From the NCBI RefSeq assembly GCF_000316665.1, contig NC_019678.1, positions 992,001-1,056,000 on the forward strand: a DNA stretch of 64,000 nt. Reading direction: 5' to 3'. The translations under genes were made by a program, and so were the position numbers. This document shows positions 18,458 to 28,350 of this stretch, one piece after another. This DNA is from Rivularia sp. PCC 7116. Its GTDB lineage: Bacteria > Cyanobacteriota > Cyanobacteriia > Cyanobacteriales > Nostocaceae. Positions within the stretch are counted from its first letter, which is position 1. Each line of letters opens with the position of its first letter. Below the pieces are notes generated by a model that saw only the letters and a program-made list of their open reading frames with translations, searched no databases and was not told the origin of the DNA.

Positions 18458-18916
18458 ATGGCAAACCATTCTTCCTCACATTATCCCGATATCGGTGCTT
18501 TAGGTGAAGACCTAGTAACGCAATGGCTGGAATCTAATAGTTGGTTAATTCTGCATCGTCGCTGGCGCTGTCGTTGGGGAGAAATCGATATTATTGCACA
18601 AAGGGAAGATGATTCCGGTACCGCTATATTAATTTTTGTGGAAGTAAAAACCCGTTCTGCGGGAAGCTGGGATGCAGGAGGAAGAATGGCGATCGCGCCT
18701 TCAAAGCAAGTTAAGTTATGTCGCACTGCCGCGATGTTTCTAACAAATTTTCCTGAAAAAGCAGACTATCCCTGTCGATTTGATGTAGCTATTGTTTGCT
18801 GTCAGAGAAAAATAACCAGGACAAATGCAATCTTTAGCTTATCGGCATCGGGATACTATTTAACATTGCAAGAATACATTCAAGCAGCATTTGAATATTC
18901 AATTGACAACCAGTAA
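18458..18916 (+). CDS. YraN/UPF0102 family endonuclease-like protein
   Basis: Protein of 152 residues, normal for UPF0102. It shows the family's restriction-endonuclease-like core: GALGEDLVTQWL, RCRWGEIDIIAQ and ILIFVEVKTRS, where Glu, Asp and Glu-x-Lys form the presumed metal site. Members are near universal in bacteria, and their role, probably in DNA processing or repair, is not settled. ATG 18458 lies 16 bases from the divergent pentapeptide gene start, so the two probably share a compact promoter region. Confidence 0.92.
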   Translation: MANHSSSHYPDIGALGEDLVTQWLESNSWLILHRRWRCRWGEIDIIAQREDDSGTAILIFVEVKTRSAGSWDAGGRMAIAPSKQVKLCRTAAMFLTNFPEKADYPCRFDVAIVCCQRKITRTNAIFSLSASGYYLTLQEYIQAAFEYSIDNQ

Positions 18917-19000
18917 TATTAGTGGTATATACAAAAACATTAATTACCGACTATCAATAAATAATTACTCAGTTGTAATAGCAAGGCATAGCAGCAATTA

Positions 19001-19390
19001 TTATGCCAGGGTTTCCGGGCAATAGCCCAATCCTCTGACGAATTGTTGTCGGAAAGCTTCAATTTCTTCTTTGTCGGGGCTGCCATGAGACACAATCGCC
19101 ACTTGGTAGCGTCGCATAACCTCAACTGGATTCTGTTGCGCTTCTAAACTCCACAGTGCCATTTGCACCCGCATTGGAGGTTCGTAGCGGATTCCTAGTT
19201 CGTTTAAGAAAGCCCGAATATCACCATCTTCATTATTGCTAATCGGATAATCGAGCTTGACTCTAACCACCCAACCATCTATTTGATGAATTACGGTGAT
19301 GAAGGAAACAGGTATGCGTGGTCTAGCGTGCAAATATTGAACTACTCTCAAGGTCAAACTGGCATTCGCCAGATAATACAAGTATTCCAT
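19001..19390 (-). CDS. Conserved cyanobacterial protein of unknown function
   Basis: Frame of 129 residues from ATG 19390; a TTG at 19414 is less likely. It begins MEYLYYLANASLTLRVVQYL and looks soluble, with no signal or membrane helix; the middle has VIHQIDGWVVRVKLDYPIS. I recall similar proteins in cyanobacteria but know no function. It is convergent with yraN and 85 bases from it. Confidence 0.75.
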   Translation of the reverse strand: MEYLYYLANASLTLRVVQYLHARPRIPVSFITVIHQIDGWVVRVKLDYPISNNEDGDIRAFLNELGIRYEPPMRVQMALWSLEAQQNPVEVMRRYQVAIVSHGSPDKEEIEAFRQQFVRGLGYCPETLA

Positions 19391-19457
19391 CTTGGTGCTT
19401 AGGATCAAAGCCAATTTTACATCTCTATTATTGATATATAGAGCTATGCATTCGGTA

Positions 19458-19495
19458 GGGTAAAAGCCCCCGTTTTTAGATGGGGAGGTTTACCC
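19458..19495. repeat. Hairpin resembling an IS200/IS605-family end
   Basis: GGGTAAAAGCCCC (19458-19470) and GGGGAGGTTTACCC (19482-19495) form a stem with a small internal bulge. G/C-rich imperfect hairpins of this look mark the ends of IS200/IS605 elements in cyanobacteria. No transposase gene is next to it, so it would be a solo remnant. It could instead be a terminator-like structure. Confidence 0.4.
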
Positions 19496-19648
19496 AATTT
19501 TTATTTTTTGTTTTGCGTATTACTTAAAATTTATTATTATTCAACATGCTCAATCTTACTTAGGGCTAATAGTCTAGATTTCATTTATAAACTACAATCC
19601 CAATTTTTTTTGTTAAGAAACTCTGAATAAATGTAGCGACTACCAATT

Positions 19649-20830
19649 ATGGCAATATCTAATTCTTCCAACCCGCAAAGCAACACATCGCAAAGCGTTT
19701 ACTCTTCCAATCAAGATAGCACACATATTAATTTAGATGTTTCCCTCGACGGATACGACTACCATTTGCCTCCCGAATTCATTGCTCAAAACCCTGCGGT
19801 TCCCAGAGATAGTTCTCGGTTGTTGGTAGTAGATTCTCTAGACACTGGTATAAAAAGTATACCAAGTCATCATGTTTTTCGAGATTTATCGGTAATACTT
19901 CGTCCGCAGGACTTATTAGTGATGAATGATACAAAAGTAATACCGGCGAGACTTTACGGACGTAAATCTACGGGAGCGCAGGTAGAAGTTTTACTATTGG
20001 AAGAAAAACATGTTGATTGTTGGTTGGCTTTAGTGAAGCCGGGAAAGCGGTTTAAAAAAGGTAGCGAAATAATTTTTGAAACGAAAAGAGAAAATTCGCA
20101 ACAGAATTGTAAAAAATTAGTTGCAACGGTTTTGGAGACAGACGAAGCTACTGGAGGAAGATTATTGCAATTTGATGTTCCTGCGGGAATGTCTTTGATA
20201 CAGCTATTAGAAGACTTTGGTGAAGTGCCTTTACCGCCCTACATTAGTGCAAGTGAAGCAGAAAGCGGGCAATACCAGACAGTTTACGCACAAAATCCCG
20301 GAGCAGTTGCAGCACCTACAGCAGGGCTGCATTTTACCCCGGAGTTATTAGAAAAGCTGGAAGAAAAAGGGATTAATCGAACTTTTGTAACGTTGCATGT
20401 GGGAGTAGGGACATTTCGTCCGGTGGAAGTAGAAGATGTAACTACCCATGAAATGCATGGAGAATGGATTGAGATACCGGCGGAAACAGTAGAGAAAATT
20501 CGCGAAACGAAAGCTAAAGGTGGAAGAATTATTGCAGTGGGAACTACAGCAGTAAGAGCATTAGAGGGAGCAGCTAAAGCCGGAGAAGCAGAATTACAGC
20601 CATTTTGTGGCGAAACCGACTTATTTATATATCCAGGATATGAGTGGAAAGTAGTGGATGGTTTAATTACCAACTTTCATTTACCACGTTCGAGTTTATT
20701 GATGCTAGTCAGCGCTTTAATTGGAAGAGAAAGACTGTTAAATATATATCAAGAAGCAATCAAATCCCAATATCGTTTTTATTCCTTCGGCGATGCGATG
20801 TTGATATTGCCCGAAGCAGTTAGTGGTTAG
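19649..20830 (+). CDS. queA: S-adenosylmethionine:tRNA ribosyltransferase-isomerase
   Basis: Transfers the ribosyl part of SAM to preQ1 in tRNA, the step before queuosine. 393 residues. The core begins at [14 protein letters not shown], so the N-terminus carries about 30 extra Ser/Asn-rich residues; there is no other ATG in between. Family blocks include [39 protein letters not shown] and [16 protein letters not shown]. It stands alone, with repeat-rich DNA after it. Confidence 0.97.
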   Translation: MAISNSSNPQSNTSQSVYSSNQDSTHINLDVSLDGYDYHLPPEFIAQNPAVPRDSSRLLVVDSLDTGIKSIPSHHVFRDLSVILRPQDLLVMNDTKVIPARLYGRKSTGAQVEVLLLEEKHVDCWLALVKPGKRFKKGSEIIFETKRENSQQNCKKLVATVLETDEATGGRLLQFDVPAGMSLIQLLEDFGEVPLPPYISASEAESGQYQTVYAQNPGAVAAPTAGLHFTPELLEKLEEKGINRTFVTLHVGVGTFRPVEVEDVTTHEMHGEWIEIPAETVEKIRETKAKGGRIIAVGTTAVRALEGAAKAGEAELQPFCGETDLFIYPGYEWKVVDGLITNFHLPRSSLLMLVSALIGRERLLNIYQEAIKSQYRFYSFGDAMLILPEAVSG

Positions 20831-21072
20831 TGGTTAGTAGTTGGGAATTGAATATTAGGAATTGGGAGTTGAATTTTCCTGTTCATCAAACAAGCAGGGA
20901 GCAAGATGCTTGCACTACTCCTGACTCCTAAATTATTCGCATTACCTATTACCCATTACCCATTACCACTCCAATAAGGAAAAATTTATTGACAATACTG
21001 CAATTTTCCCCTTCGCCTTGGGCACCCTAACTTAAACGGCATCTAGTAATTAAGTGCGGGGAGAGCCTAAAA

Positions 21073-22185
21073 ATGTCTCAAAATTTTTTAAATATTCAGC
21101 CAAGTATTCAGCGTATGATTCGTGCTTCTGTTCCTTTAATATTTGGCTCCTGTGCTGCGTTGATTGGATTAACTATTGCCGAGTTACCTGCAAGTAGAGT
21201 TTGGGCGCAAACTGCTGTTACTCAAGATTTACAAGCTGCTGGTTTGTTTCAGCAAGGGGTGATGCGTTATAACGATGGCGATTTACAAGCTGCTGAATTA
21301 GCTTTACGTGCTGCTTTGAGTCGCGATTCTAATCTTGCTTCGGCACGCAATTATTTAGGTAATATCTTTTTACAGCAAAATCGTTTGGATGCAGCCGTAC
21401 AGGAATACGGGGAAGCGATTCGTCTTAATCCTAATTTGGCTGAAGCTTACTATAATTTGGGTTTAGCATTGCACAAACAAGGGCAAAATGAAGCTGCAAT
21501 TACTGCTTATCGTCAAGCATTAGTAGTAGAGCCGACAATGGCTAATGCTAACTACAATCTTGGTTTAGCACTGTATCAACAAGGACAAACTGAAGAGGCG
21601 ATCGCCGCTTATCAGCAATCGATTAATCTTGATAGAAATAATGCTAATGCTTATTTTAATTTAGGTTTGGCTTTACAAGAACAAGGAGATGCAGCTAAAG
21701 CAATAATTGCTTATCGCGAAGTTTTGCAGTTGAGTCCTAATAATGCTGCTGCATACAATAACTTAGGTAATTTACTAGTTGCTAGAGGTCAAACTCCTGA
21801 AGCAATTGAAACTTATATTCAGGCAATTCGCAAAGTTCCTAATAATCCTTCTGCTTATTATAAATTAGGAGTAGCTTTTTACAAACAAGGAGAATATAAG
21901 AAAGCACAGCAAGTTCTCAGACGCGCTCACAAACAATATCGCAAGCAAGGCAATGTTGAGCAAACAGAAGTTATTGAGGAGTTGATGCAAGAAATTATTT
22001 CATCTAAGAATAAAAAGCAGCCAGAAGCAGAAACATCAGTCGAAACTTCTCCCGAGTCGGAAGTTGTTATTCCTGATAACAATGAAACCGAAGAAACTTC
22101 AGATAATCGTGAATTTGAGTTTTCTCCTGATTCTGCTCCAGAAACAGAAGAAACACCAACTATAACAGAAGATAGTTTTAATTAA
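21073..22185 (+). CDS. Exported TPR-repeat protein
   Basis: Protein of 370 residues. Residues 17-45 look like a signal peptide ending VWA-Q. About seven 34-residue TPR units follow (AEAYYNLGLALHKQGQNEAA, NANAYFNLGLALQEQGDAAK), then an acidic Glu/Ser/Thr-rich tail from about 315. TPR stacks bind partner proteins; this one is presumably periplasmic or lumenal. No enzyme domain is present and the partner is unknown. It is followed by a good terminator. Confidence 0.88.
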   Translation: MSQNFLNIQPSIQRMIRASVPLIFGSCAALIGLTIAELPASRVWAQTAVTQDLQAAGLFQQGVMRYNDGDLQAAELALRAALSRDSNLASARNYLGNIFLQQNRLDAAVQEYGEAIRLNPNLAEAYYNLGLALHKQGQNEAAITAYRQALVVEPTMANANYNLGLALYQQGQTEEAIAAYQQSINLDRNNANAYFNLGLALQEQGDAAKAIIAYREVLQLSPNNAAAYNNLGNLLVARGQTPEAIETYIQAIRKVPNNPSAYYKLGVAFYKQGEYKKAQQVLRRAHKQYRKQGNVEQTEVIEELMQEIISSKNKKQPEAETSVETSPESEVVIPDNNETEETSDNREFEFSPDSAPETEETPTITEDSFN

Positions 22186-22245
22186 TTCACAAGGATAATC
22201 AAAAAATTATTTTTCGGTTTTCATAACATATATAACAATATCCAT

Positions 22246-22275
22246 AAACCTGGTTTTCGATAAAACCGGGTTTTT
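22246..22275 (+). terminator. Rho-independent terminator after the TPR gene
   Basis: AAACCTGGTTTT, loop CGAT, AAAACCGGG followed by TTTTT. One G-T pair in an otherwise complete stem. It lies 60 bases downstream of the TPR stop. A near-identical hairpin occurs at 61014-61041. Confidence 0.85.
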
Positions 22276-22467
22276 CAATTTAATCTTAATCAAAATTTTT
22301 TTGTATCGCTTTTGCTCGGGAAAATAAAACCGGCGTAGATGTTTATCCCACTTTATTGACGTTGTTTGATACCTGAGAAAAAACAATTAAAAAAAGATAA
22401 TTAAATCATGATTTTATTCAGCTTATTTCCAACATCAATTTACTAAGATATATTCCTTGCTTTTGGT

Positions 22468-22944
22468 TTACTCAATAAATTTGTAATTAGAAAACATAGC
22501 AGCTTGCCCGCAATATTGTTTTTTTGCGTTTAATAAGTTCCATAGGATACCATCTTCTATGTAAAAATGCTTCCCGCTATTAGATATACGAACTCCAGAA
22601 TAATGGCTTAAACCTGTTTCGATAGTTTCAGCTAAAAGTTTGTTACGTTCTTCTTGAAGTGTATCTTGTACAAATTGACGGGAAGGTTTTGAGGTAAATT
22701 CTCCCCAAGAGAATTCCCATAGCTGCAAAGCTTTACGATTACCGTAGTTATAAATCGGGTTATCTTCTATACCGTGAGAGACCAAAACAAAATCCGCTTC
22801 AAATAACGCTTTTGCTATATCTGTATCGGAACCCGTACAGTTTAATAAAGTACGACCAGTCAAACGCTCGAAGCTCGACATCATCAGCTGGCTGTGACGT
22901 ACTATTTTGTCTTGCTCCCAAGGATGAGTATTTTGTGCAATCAT
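22468..22944 (-). CDS. MEKHLA domain protein
   Basis: Protein of 158 residues from ATG 22944; a TTG at 22980 would add 12. The whole chain matches the MEKHLA domain, a PAS-related fold: FVLVSHGIEDNPIYNYGNRK, ALQLWEFSWGEFTSKPSR, SHYSGVRISNSGKHFYIED and WNLLNAKKQYCGQAAMF. The domain may bind a small ligand, but the role of single-domain bacterial members is unknown. It faces away from a REC-GAF-kinase gene across a 405-base gap. Confidence 0.88.
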   Translation of the reverse strand: MIAQNTHPWEQDKIVRHSQLMMSSFERLTGRTLLNCTGSDTDIAKALFEADFVLVSHGIEDNPIYNYGNRKALQLWEFSWGEFTSKPSRQFVQDTLQEERNKLLAETIETGLSHYSGVRISNSGKHFYIEDGILWNLLNAKKQYCGQAAMFSNYKFIE

Positions 22945-23349
22945 TTGAGTTTCTTCTTTTAGTCTTGATTTTATACACAAAACCTATTTGGAAAAGCAAC
23001 TCATTACATCAAATTTAATATAATATAGAAATTATTGATAATTTATTCAAAAATTTGCTTCAATCAGCGAGTTATTGTTTGCACAAGAGTATTGGCGTTT
23101 TGTGGACGGTATGCTCTCAATCTATCTGAGTTTTGAGCTGGCATAGTAATTGAGCCACTGATTTTTTCTTTCTCTTTGAAAAATTCCTTCATAAGAGATT
23201 AGATATAGATTAAATATCTAAATATATTTAATAATAAGCTTCATAGCTTAACGTCTTCAACTCTTCTGCTATGTCATATTTAATTTCTATAATTTTGTTC
23301 AAAGCAGCATTATCGACAACATTCGGAGATGTGCGGCAGTTGATGTGCA
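22945..23349. other. Intergenic region between divergent MEKHLA and sensor kinase genes
   Basis: About 405 AT-rich bases with no supported gene. It must hold both promoters, but I see no clear operator or riboswitch. Confidence 0.5.
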
Positions 23350-25074
23350 ATGAAGACAGTACCTCTAAAATCAGTTATGCGTCAAAATCAGCATCGTATT
23401 GTACTTGTTATAGACGATAGTCTCGAAGACACAGAGATTTATCGACGATACCTTGAACAAGATAACAAATACAGTTACACCATACTCGAAGCCGAAACGG
23501 GAGAAGAAGGATTAGAGCTATCGCAAAAAAAGCCCGATGCAATTTTATTAGATTTCATGCTACCAGACTTTGATGGTTTGGAACTTCTAGTAGAATTAAA
23601 AGCAAAATATTATTTGAAGCATTTACCTATTATCTTACTTACCGGTCATGGAGACGAAACAATAGCTGTAAAAGCTATAAAAGGAGGAGCGCAAGATTAT
23701 CTTGTCAAAGGAAGAATTACTTCTGAAGGTTTGCGATTCGCTGTAGATAATGCAATCAAAACGGCTGCCTTACAGGCTAAAATCGAACAGCAATCCCAGC
23801 GAGAACGTTTAATATTACAAATTACTCAACAAATTCGTCAATCTCTTCAATTAGATCGAATTCTTGATACTACTGTTTCGGAAGTTAGAAAATTTTTGCA
23901 AACTGATAGAGTAGTAATTTTCCGCTTTAATAAAGATTGGAGTGGTGCAGCAATTAGTGAATCTGTAGCTCCCGAATATATTTCTATTTTGTCACAAAAC
24001 ATATACGACCCATGTTTTGGTAAAAATTACGTTCAACATTATAAACAAGGACGTATCAGAATTGTATCAGACCTTGATAGCGGAAAACTAAACAAATGCT
24101 ACGTTAATATGCTGACTCAGTTTCAGGTAAAAGCCAATTTAGTTGTGCCGATTTTGCTCGATGAAGGTTTGTGGGGCTTATTAATTGTTCATCATTGCTC
24201 GACAAAGCGAAAATGGCAGCAAATAGAAGTCGAATTACTCGAACAACTTGCAACTCAAGTTAGTATAGCTATCCACCAAGCAGAATTATACAATCAACTC
24301 GAACAAGAACTTAACGAGCGCAAACGTAAAGAGGCAGCCTTACTTGAAAGTGAAGATAATTTGCGGCAAATCAATTCTCGTTTGCTAAAAATAACCAATC
24401 AATATAAACTGCAAAATCAAGAATTAGACCAGTTTACTTATATAGTTTCTCACGACTTAAAAGCACCGTTGCGAGCAATAGCCAATATATCTACTTGGAT
24501 TGAAGAAGATTTGGGTCAGCAAGTCGAAACAGAAACCAAGAAAAATCTTAGCATGTTGCGATCGCGATTAAATCACATGCAAAGTTTAATCAATGGTTTA
24601 TTAGATTATTCCCGAGTCGGAAGAACTCAGATAGCAATAGAAACTATACCCGTAGCAGATTTGCTTGATGAAATCATTAATTCTCTTCAACCGTCATCTG
24701 ATTTTAATATAGTTATTAGTCCGCAAATGCCTACTTTGCAGGGTAGAAAAATACTTTTACAGCAAGTTTTTGCTAACTTATTGAGTAATGCTATCAAGCA
24801 TCACGATCGCTCTGACGGAAAAATAGAAATTTCAGTTAAAGATTTAGAAACATGTTATGAATTTAGCATCTCAGATGATGGTCCCGGAATTGCCCCAGAA
24901 TATCACAATAAAGTTTTTGCTATTTTTCAAACTCTTGAATCCAAATATAAAAGTGATAGTACTGGAATTGGTTTAGCCATCGTGAAAAAGATTGTTGAAA
25001 ACGAAGGCGGCAAAATTACCTTAGAATCTCAACTAAATCAAGGTACTAAATTCACTTTTACTTGGTTAAAATAA
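23350..25074 (+). CDS. REC-GAF hybrid sensor histidine kinase, possible cyanobacteriochrome-like GAF
   Basis: Protein of 574 residues. The receiver (15-135) has acceptor Asp68 (ILLDFMLPDFDG). The GAF domain (about 150-315) resembles the bilin-binding/cyanobacteriochrome group: ANLVVPILLDEGLWGLLIVH and the spacing around Cys250 (NKCYVNML), where bilin-binding members usually have Cys-His. A coiled coil leads to the kinase core, with His368 in VSHDLKAPLRA, N-box NLLSNAIKH, DDGPGI and STGIGLAI. The N-terminal receiver suggests it is driven by an upstream kinase. Whether the GAF binds a chromophore cannot be told here. Confidence 0.92.
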   Translation: MKTVPLKSVMRQNQHRIVLVIDDSLEDTEIYRRYLEQDNKYSYTILEAETGEEGLELSQKKPDAILLDFMLPDFDGLELLVELKAKYYLKHLPIILLTGHGDETIAVKAIKGGAQDYLVKGRITSEGLRFAVDNAIKTAALQAKIEQQSQRERLILQITQQIRQSLQLDRILDTTVSEVRKFLQTDRVVIFRFNKDWSGAAISESVAPEYISILSQNIYDPCFGKNYVQHYKQGRIRIVSDLDSGKLNKCYVNMLTQFQVKANLVVPILLDEGLWGLLIVHHCSTKRKWQQIEVELLEQLATQVSIAIHQAELYNQLEQELNERKRKEAALLESEDNLRQINSRLLKITNQYKLQNQELDQFTYIVSHDLKAPLRAIANISTWIEEDLGQQVETETKKNLSMLRSRLNHMQSLINGLLDYSRVGRTQIAIETIPVADLLDEIINSLQPSSDFNIVISPQMPTLQGRKILLQQVFANLLSNAIKHHDRSDGKIEISVKDLETCYEFSISDDGPGIAPEYHNKVFAIFQTLESKYKSDSTGIGLAIVKKIVENEGGKITLESQLNQGTKFTFTWLK

Positions 25075-25285
25075 TGAATTGGGTAATAGGTAATAGTAAT
25101 CAAATGAGCGAGCTAAGTATTATTAGTTAACGAGATAATTTCAAACAAAAAAGGTGAGCAAAGCCCACCCTAATAATATATTCGCCAAATCTACTTGTTT
25201 ATAGAATCAACTTAAAATAGACATATTTCGGAAAAACACGAATATTATTTTCTGTCATAAAAACAACATTAATTCCAACTAAACC

Positions 25286-25675
25286 TCAAATCATGGCGAT
25301 ACATTCAATTTCGACTAAAACATCTTTTGGTAAACGAGAAACTTCAACACAAGCTCTTGCTGGAGCAGTTTCTTCATCAAAATATTTTGCATAAACTGCA
25401 TTCACCGCAGCAAAATCACCCATATCTTTTAAAAACACACTCGTCTTAACGACATTTGCAAATGTAGCGCCAGCTTCTGTTAAGATAGCTTCTAAATTAC
25501 TCATTACCCGCTCTGTTTGCTTCGTAACGTCGTCGGTGTAGACAACATTACCAGCCCTTGGATCTATAGCAATTTGTCCCGCGACAAAAAGCATTTGTCC
25601 CGAAGCCACCACAGCTTGATTGTAAGGTCCCACCGGTGCCGGTGCATTATCAGTTTTAATAACTTTACGACTCAT
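25286..25675 (-). CDS. ridA: RidA family enamine/imine deaminase
   Basis: Hydrolyses reactive enamine and imine intermediates from amino acid metabolism. 129 residues from ATG 25675, preceded by AGGTGG at good distance. Family blocks: APAPVGPYNQAVVASGQMLF, VAGQIAIDP, the conserved Arg in APARACVEVSRLPKDVLVEI. The reading frame stays open upstream into a pentapeptide-repeat remnant, but the ribosome site and normal RidA length favour this start. Confidence 0.95.
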   Translation of the reverse strand: MSRKVIKTDNAPAPVGPYNQAVVASGQMLFVAGQIAIDPRAGNVVYTDDVTKQTERVMSNLEAILTEAGATFANVVKTSVFLKDMGDFAAVNAVYAKYFDEETAPARACVEVSRLPKDVLVEIECIAMI

Positions 25676-25891
25676 AGATACCACCTGAGAAAATTCAGTT
25701 TTTCGTTTATGGGATTCTATCTGTGCCTGATATATTTCCCCATCTGGCATTATCGCACCAGTTAGGTCTGCATTTTCAAATGTAGCGCCGTAAATCTTCG
25801 CGTTGGTTAAATCGGCTTTTTTTAAATTTGCACCGTTGAGGTTGGCTTTGGTGAGATTACTTCCTTTCAGACTTGCTCTTTCTAAATTCCC
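25676..25891 (-). pseudogene. Pentapeptide-repeat gene fragment, in frame with ridA
   Basis: The 72 codons upstream of the ridA start, up to a TAA at 25892-25894, encode pentapeptide repeats (GNLERASLKGSNLTKANLNG, ADLTNAKIYGATFEN, ADLTGAIMPDGE) and a 22-residue tail that runs into RidA without a stop. There is no start codon near its 5' end, so it is the truncated 3' part of a pentapeptide-repeat gene. Confidence 0.8.
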
Positions 25892-25918
25892 TTAAGGATT
25901 TAAAATGTATTCCAAGAT

Positions 25919-25945
25919 GTTGGGTTGCACTTCGTTTAACCCAAC
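25919..25945. repeat. Short palindrome GTTGGGTT / AACCCAAC
   Basis: GTTGGGTT (25919-25926) and AACCCAAC (25938-25945) flank an 11-base loop. The arms match those of the larger element at 13037-13102. Confidence 0.6.
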
Positions 25946-26099
25946 CTACTAATAACTTATATGATGTCCGGCAAATCACCCATAATATTATTTATTTAGT
26001 CCATAACACACCCTACAAAGTAAACCACGCAGGTGGGTTGTATTTGTGTCGCAGGGGTTTCAACCGACAGAAAAACTTCACTACAAAAAATCTAAGATC

Positions 26100-26528
26100 T
26101 TAAATTCTTGGTCTTATCCCATAATTCCGATATCGCCAATAATCTCGCAAAATCTCCGAGTGGTCAAAACATAAATTATCTGGCACATTCCAAGATTCAA
26201 AAATTGCTGCATTTTTAGCATCATCACCTGCTTTCGGCTCTCCCTTAGCAGTTGCAATAAATACAATACTTATCGTATGTTTGCGTGCATCCCGTTTGGG
26301 ATCGGAATAAACATGAAATTGTTCTACTAACTCGACTTCCAAATCAATTTCTTCCAAAGCTTCCCTTCTCGCAGCAGTTTCTACAGCTTCACCGTAATCA
26401 ACAAAACCGCCGGGAATAGCCCAACCGAAAGGTTCGTGATGACGTTCGATTAATACTATTGGTCGATGTGGTCTGTCAATTAATTCGATGATGATATCTA
26501 CTGTCGGAGCGGGATTTCGGTAGGTCAT
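26100..26528 (-). CDS. Nudix hydrolase
   Basis: Protein of 142 residues from ATG 26528 (a TTG at 26540 is less likely). It has a complete Nudix box, [22 protein letters not shown] split as G-x5-E-x7-REALEEI, which binds the metal and attacks a nucleoside diphosphate. The early [14 protein letters not shown] and the overall size are like ADP-ribose pyrophosphatases, but the substrate cannot be fixed from sequence. It is divergent from malQ. Confidence 0.92.
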   Translation of the reverse strand: MTYRNPAPTVDIIIELIDRPHRPIVLIERHHEPFGWAIPGGFVDYGEAVETAARREALEEIDLEVELVEQFHVYSDPKRDARKHTISIVFIATAKGEPKAGDDAKNAAIFESWNVPDNLCFDHSEILRDYWRYRNYGIRPRI

Positions 26529-26663
26529 AGCAATGGACAATTGGAAATAAGAGAAGGGAAAGAGGGGGGTAGAAAAACTTCGTAATTCTTAACCGCTAAC
26601 AACTAACAACTAACATTGTGATAAATTCGATTGGATACGCTTTTTCTATAGTTTGGATAATTT

Positions 26664-28172
26664 ATGCCTTTTCCTAGAAGTAGCGGTATTTTGCTTCATC
26701 CTACAAGTTTCCCCAGTCGCTTTGGTATTGGCGATTTGGGGCATGAAGCTTACCGTTTTATTGATTTTCTTAAAGATGGTTATCAGCAGTATTGGCAAAT
26801 TCTACCTTTAGGTCCTACTGGTTTTGGTAATTCTCCTTATATGTGCTATTCAGCTTTAGCGGGCAATCCGCTGTTGATTAGCCCGGATAAGTTGCGGGAT
26901 GCAGGTTTACTCAGCGATGATGATTTTAACAATCTACCTGAGTTCCCTTTGGATAACGTTGATTATCACCAAGTAGAATCTACCAAAATTCCTTTGTTGA
27001 AAAAAGCTTGTTCTAATTTTAAAGCTAATCATAACAAGGAGCAGTTACAGGCTTTTGAGGAATTTTGCTATTCAAAAGCTTATTGGCTGGATGATTATAC
27101 TTTATTTATGGCGCTTAAGGATAGTACCGGAGGTGCTAGTTGGAATAGCTGGGATAAGGATATTGCCAAGCGCAAACCGAGAGCGATAGAAAAGGCAAAG
27201 AAAGAATTAGAAAGTGAAGTTTTTTATCACAAGTTTCTGCAATTCCAATTTTATAGTCAGTGGTCGGAATTAAGAAAATACGCCAATGAATCGGGTGTGG
27301 AAATTATTGGCGACATTCCGATTTATGTAGCTCACGATAGCGCCGATGTTTGGGGAAATCCAGAAAATTTTTGCTTGGATAAAGATACTGGAGAAGCTGC
27401 GTTAATGGCTGGGGTACCACCAGATTACTTTAGCGCTACCGGTCAATTGTGGGGTAATCCGGTTTACGATTGGAAGCAGTTGGAAAAGCAAAAGTTTAAG
27501 TGGTGGGTGCATCGTTTTGAGGCGATGCTCGATTATGTTGATATTATTCGTATCGACCATTTTCGAGGATTTGAATCTTACTGGGCTGTACCTTTAGGTG
27601 AAGAAACTGCCGTGAATGGTAAGTGGATAGAAGCACCTGGAAATAAGTTGTTTGAAACTATTAAAAAGCAACTTGGTAGTTTACCCGTATTAGCGGAAGA
27701 TTTGGGAACTATCACCCCAGAAGTTGAAGCTTTACGGGATAAGTTTGAGTTTCCCGGTATGAAGGTTTTGCAGTTCGCTTTTGGTGGAGATGCTGGCAAT
27801 CCTTATTTACCTTTTAACGTTCAAGAAAATAATTGTGTAATTTACACCGGAACTCATGATAACGACACTACCGTAGGTTGGTATGAAAAAGCCAACGATG
27901 ATGAGAAACGTAACTTAAATTTCTATTTAGGTTCTATAAGCCCCGACGGAGTGCATTGGGATCTGATTCGTTTAGCAATGGGTTCGGTTGCTAACGTCGC
28001 GATTTTCCCCCTACAGGATATTTTGGGATTGGGTTCTAATGCGAGAATGAATATTCCCTCGTTAGGTGAAGGTAATTGGGAATGGAGATATCGAACTGAA
28101 GCGATGAATTCCGAATTATCTCAACGGATGAAGGATTTTGTTCAATTCTTTGGAAGAGCGCCAATCAGTTAA
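26664..28172 (+). CDS. malQ: 4-alpha-glucanotransferase (amylomaltase)
   Basis: Moves alpha-1,4-glucan segments between acceptors in glycogen/maltodextrin metabolism. 502 residues, normal for GH77. It opens with PRSSGILLHPTSFPSRFGIG. Active-site blocks are RIDHFRGFESYW (nucleophile Asp), VLAEDLGTITPEV (acid/base Glu) and YTGTHDNDT. A Shine-Dalgarno is not evident. It is followed by heptamer repeats and converges on the rodZ-like gene. Confidence 0.97.
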   Translation: MPFPRSSGILLHPTSFPSRFGIGDLGHEAYRFIDFLKDGYQQYWQILPLGPTGFGNSPYMCYSALAGNPLLISPDKLRDAGLLSDDDFNNLPEFPLDNVDYHQVESTKIPLLKKACSNFKANHNKEQLQAFEEFCYSKAYWLDDYTLFMALKDSTGGASWNSWDKDIAKRKPRAIEKAKKELESEVFYHKFLQFQFYSQWSELRKYANESGVEIIGDIPIYVAHDSADVWGNPENFCLDKDTGEAALMAGVPPDYFSATGQLWGNPVYDWKQLEKQKFKWWVHRFEAMLDYVDIIRIDHFRGFESYWAVPLGEETAVNGKWIEAPGNKLFETIKKQLGSLPVLAEDLGTITPEVEALRDKFEFPGMKVLQFAFGGDAGNPYLPFNVQENNCVIYTGTHDNDTTVGWYEKANDDEKRNLNFYLGSISPDGVHWDLIRLAMGSVANVAIFPLQDILGLGSNARMNIPSLGEGNWEWRYRTEAMNSELSQRMKDFVQFFGRAPIS

Positions 28173-28280
28173 CAGTTGTCAGTGAACAGTTGTCAGTGAA
28201 CAGTTATCAGTGTTTAACGAAGGCGGGTAATACATTGACAAGATGATAGAAACAAGGTTGAGGAAAAAGATAATTAATTC

Positions 28281-28350
28281 CTAGTTACTCATTACTCATT
28301 ACTCATTACTCACTGTTCACTGCTCACTGCTCACTGCTCACTGCTCACTG
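28281..28350. repeat. Heptamer tandem repeats between malQ and the rodZ-like gene
   Basis: About four ATTACTC units followed by five to six CACTGCT/CACTGTT units. A related CAGTTGTCAGTGAA run stands at about 28170-28210. The block reaches into the last codons of the rodZ-like gene on the other strand. Confidence 0.85.

Noticed and set aside
25892-26099. Coding frame between the pentapeptide remnant and the Nudix gene
   Set aside because: The open frame at 25873-26103 crosses palindromic repeats and has no family resemblance.
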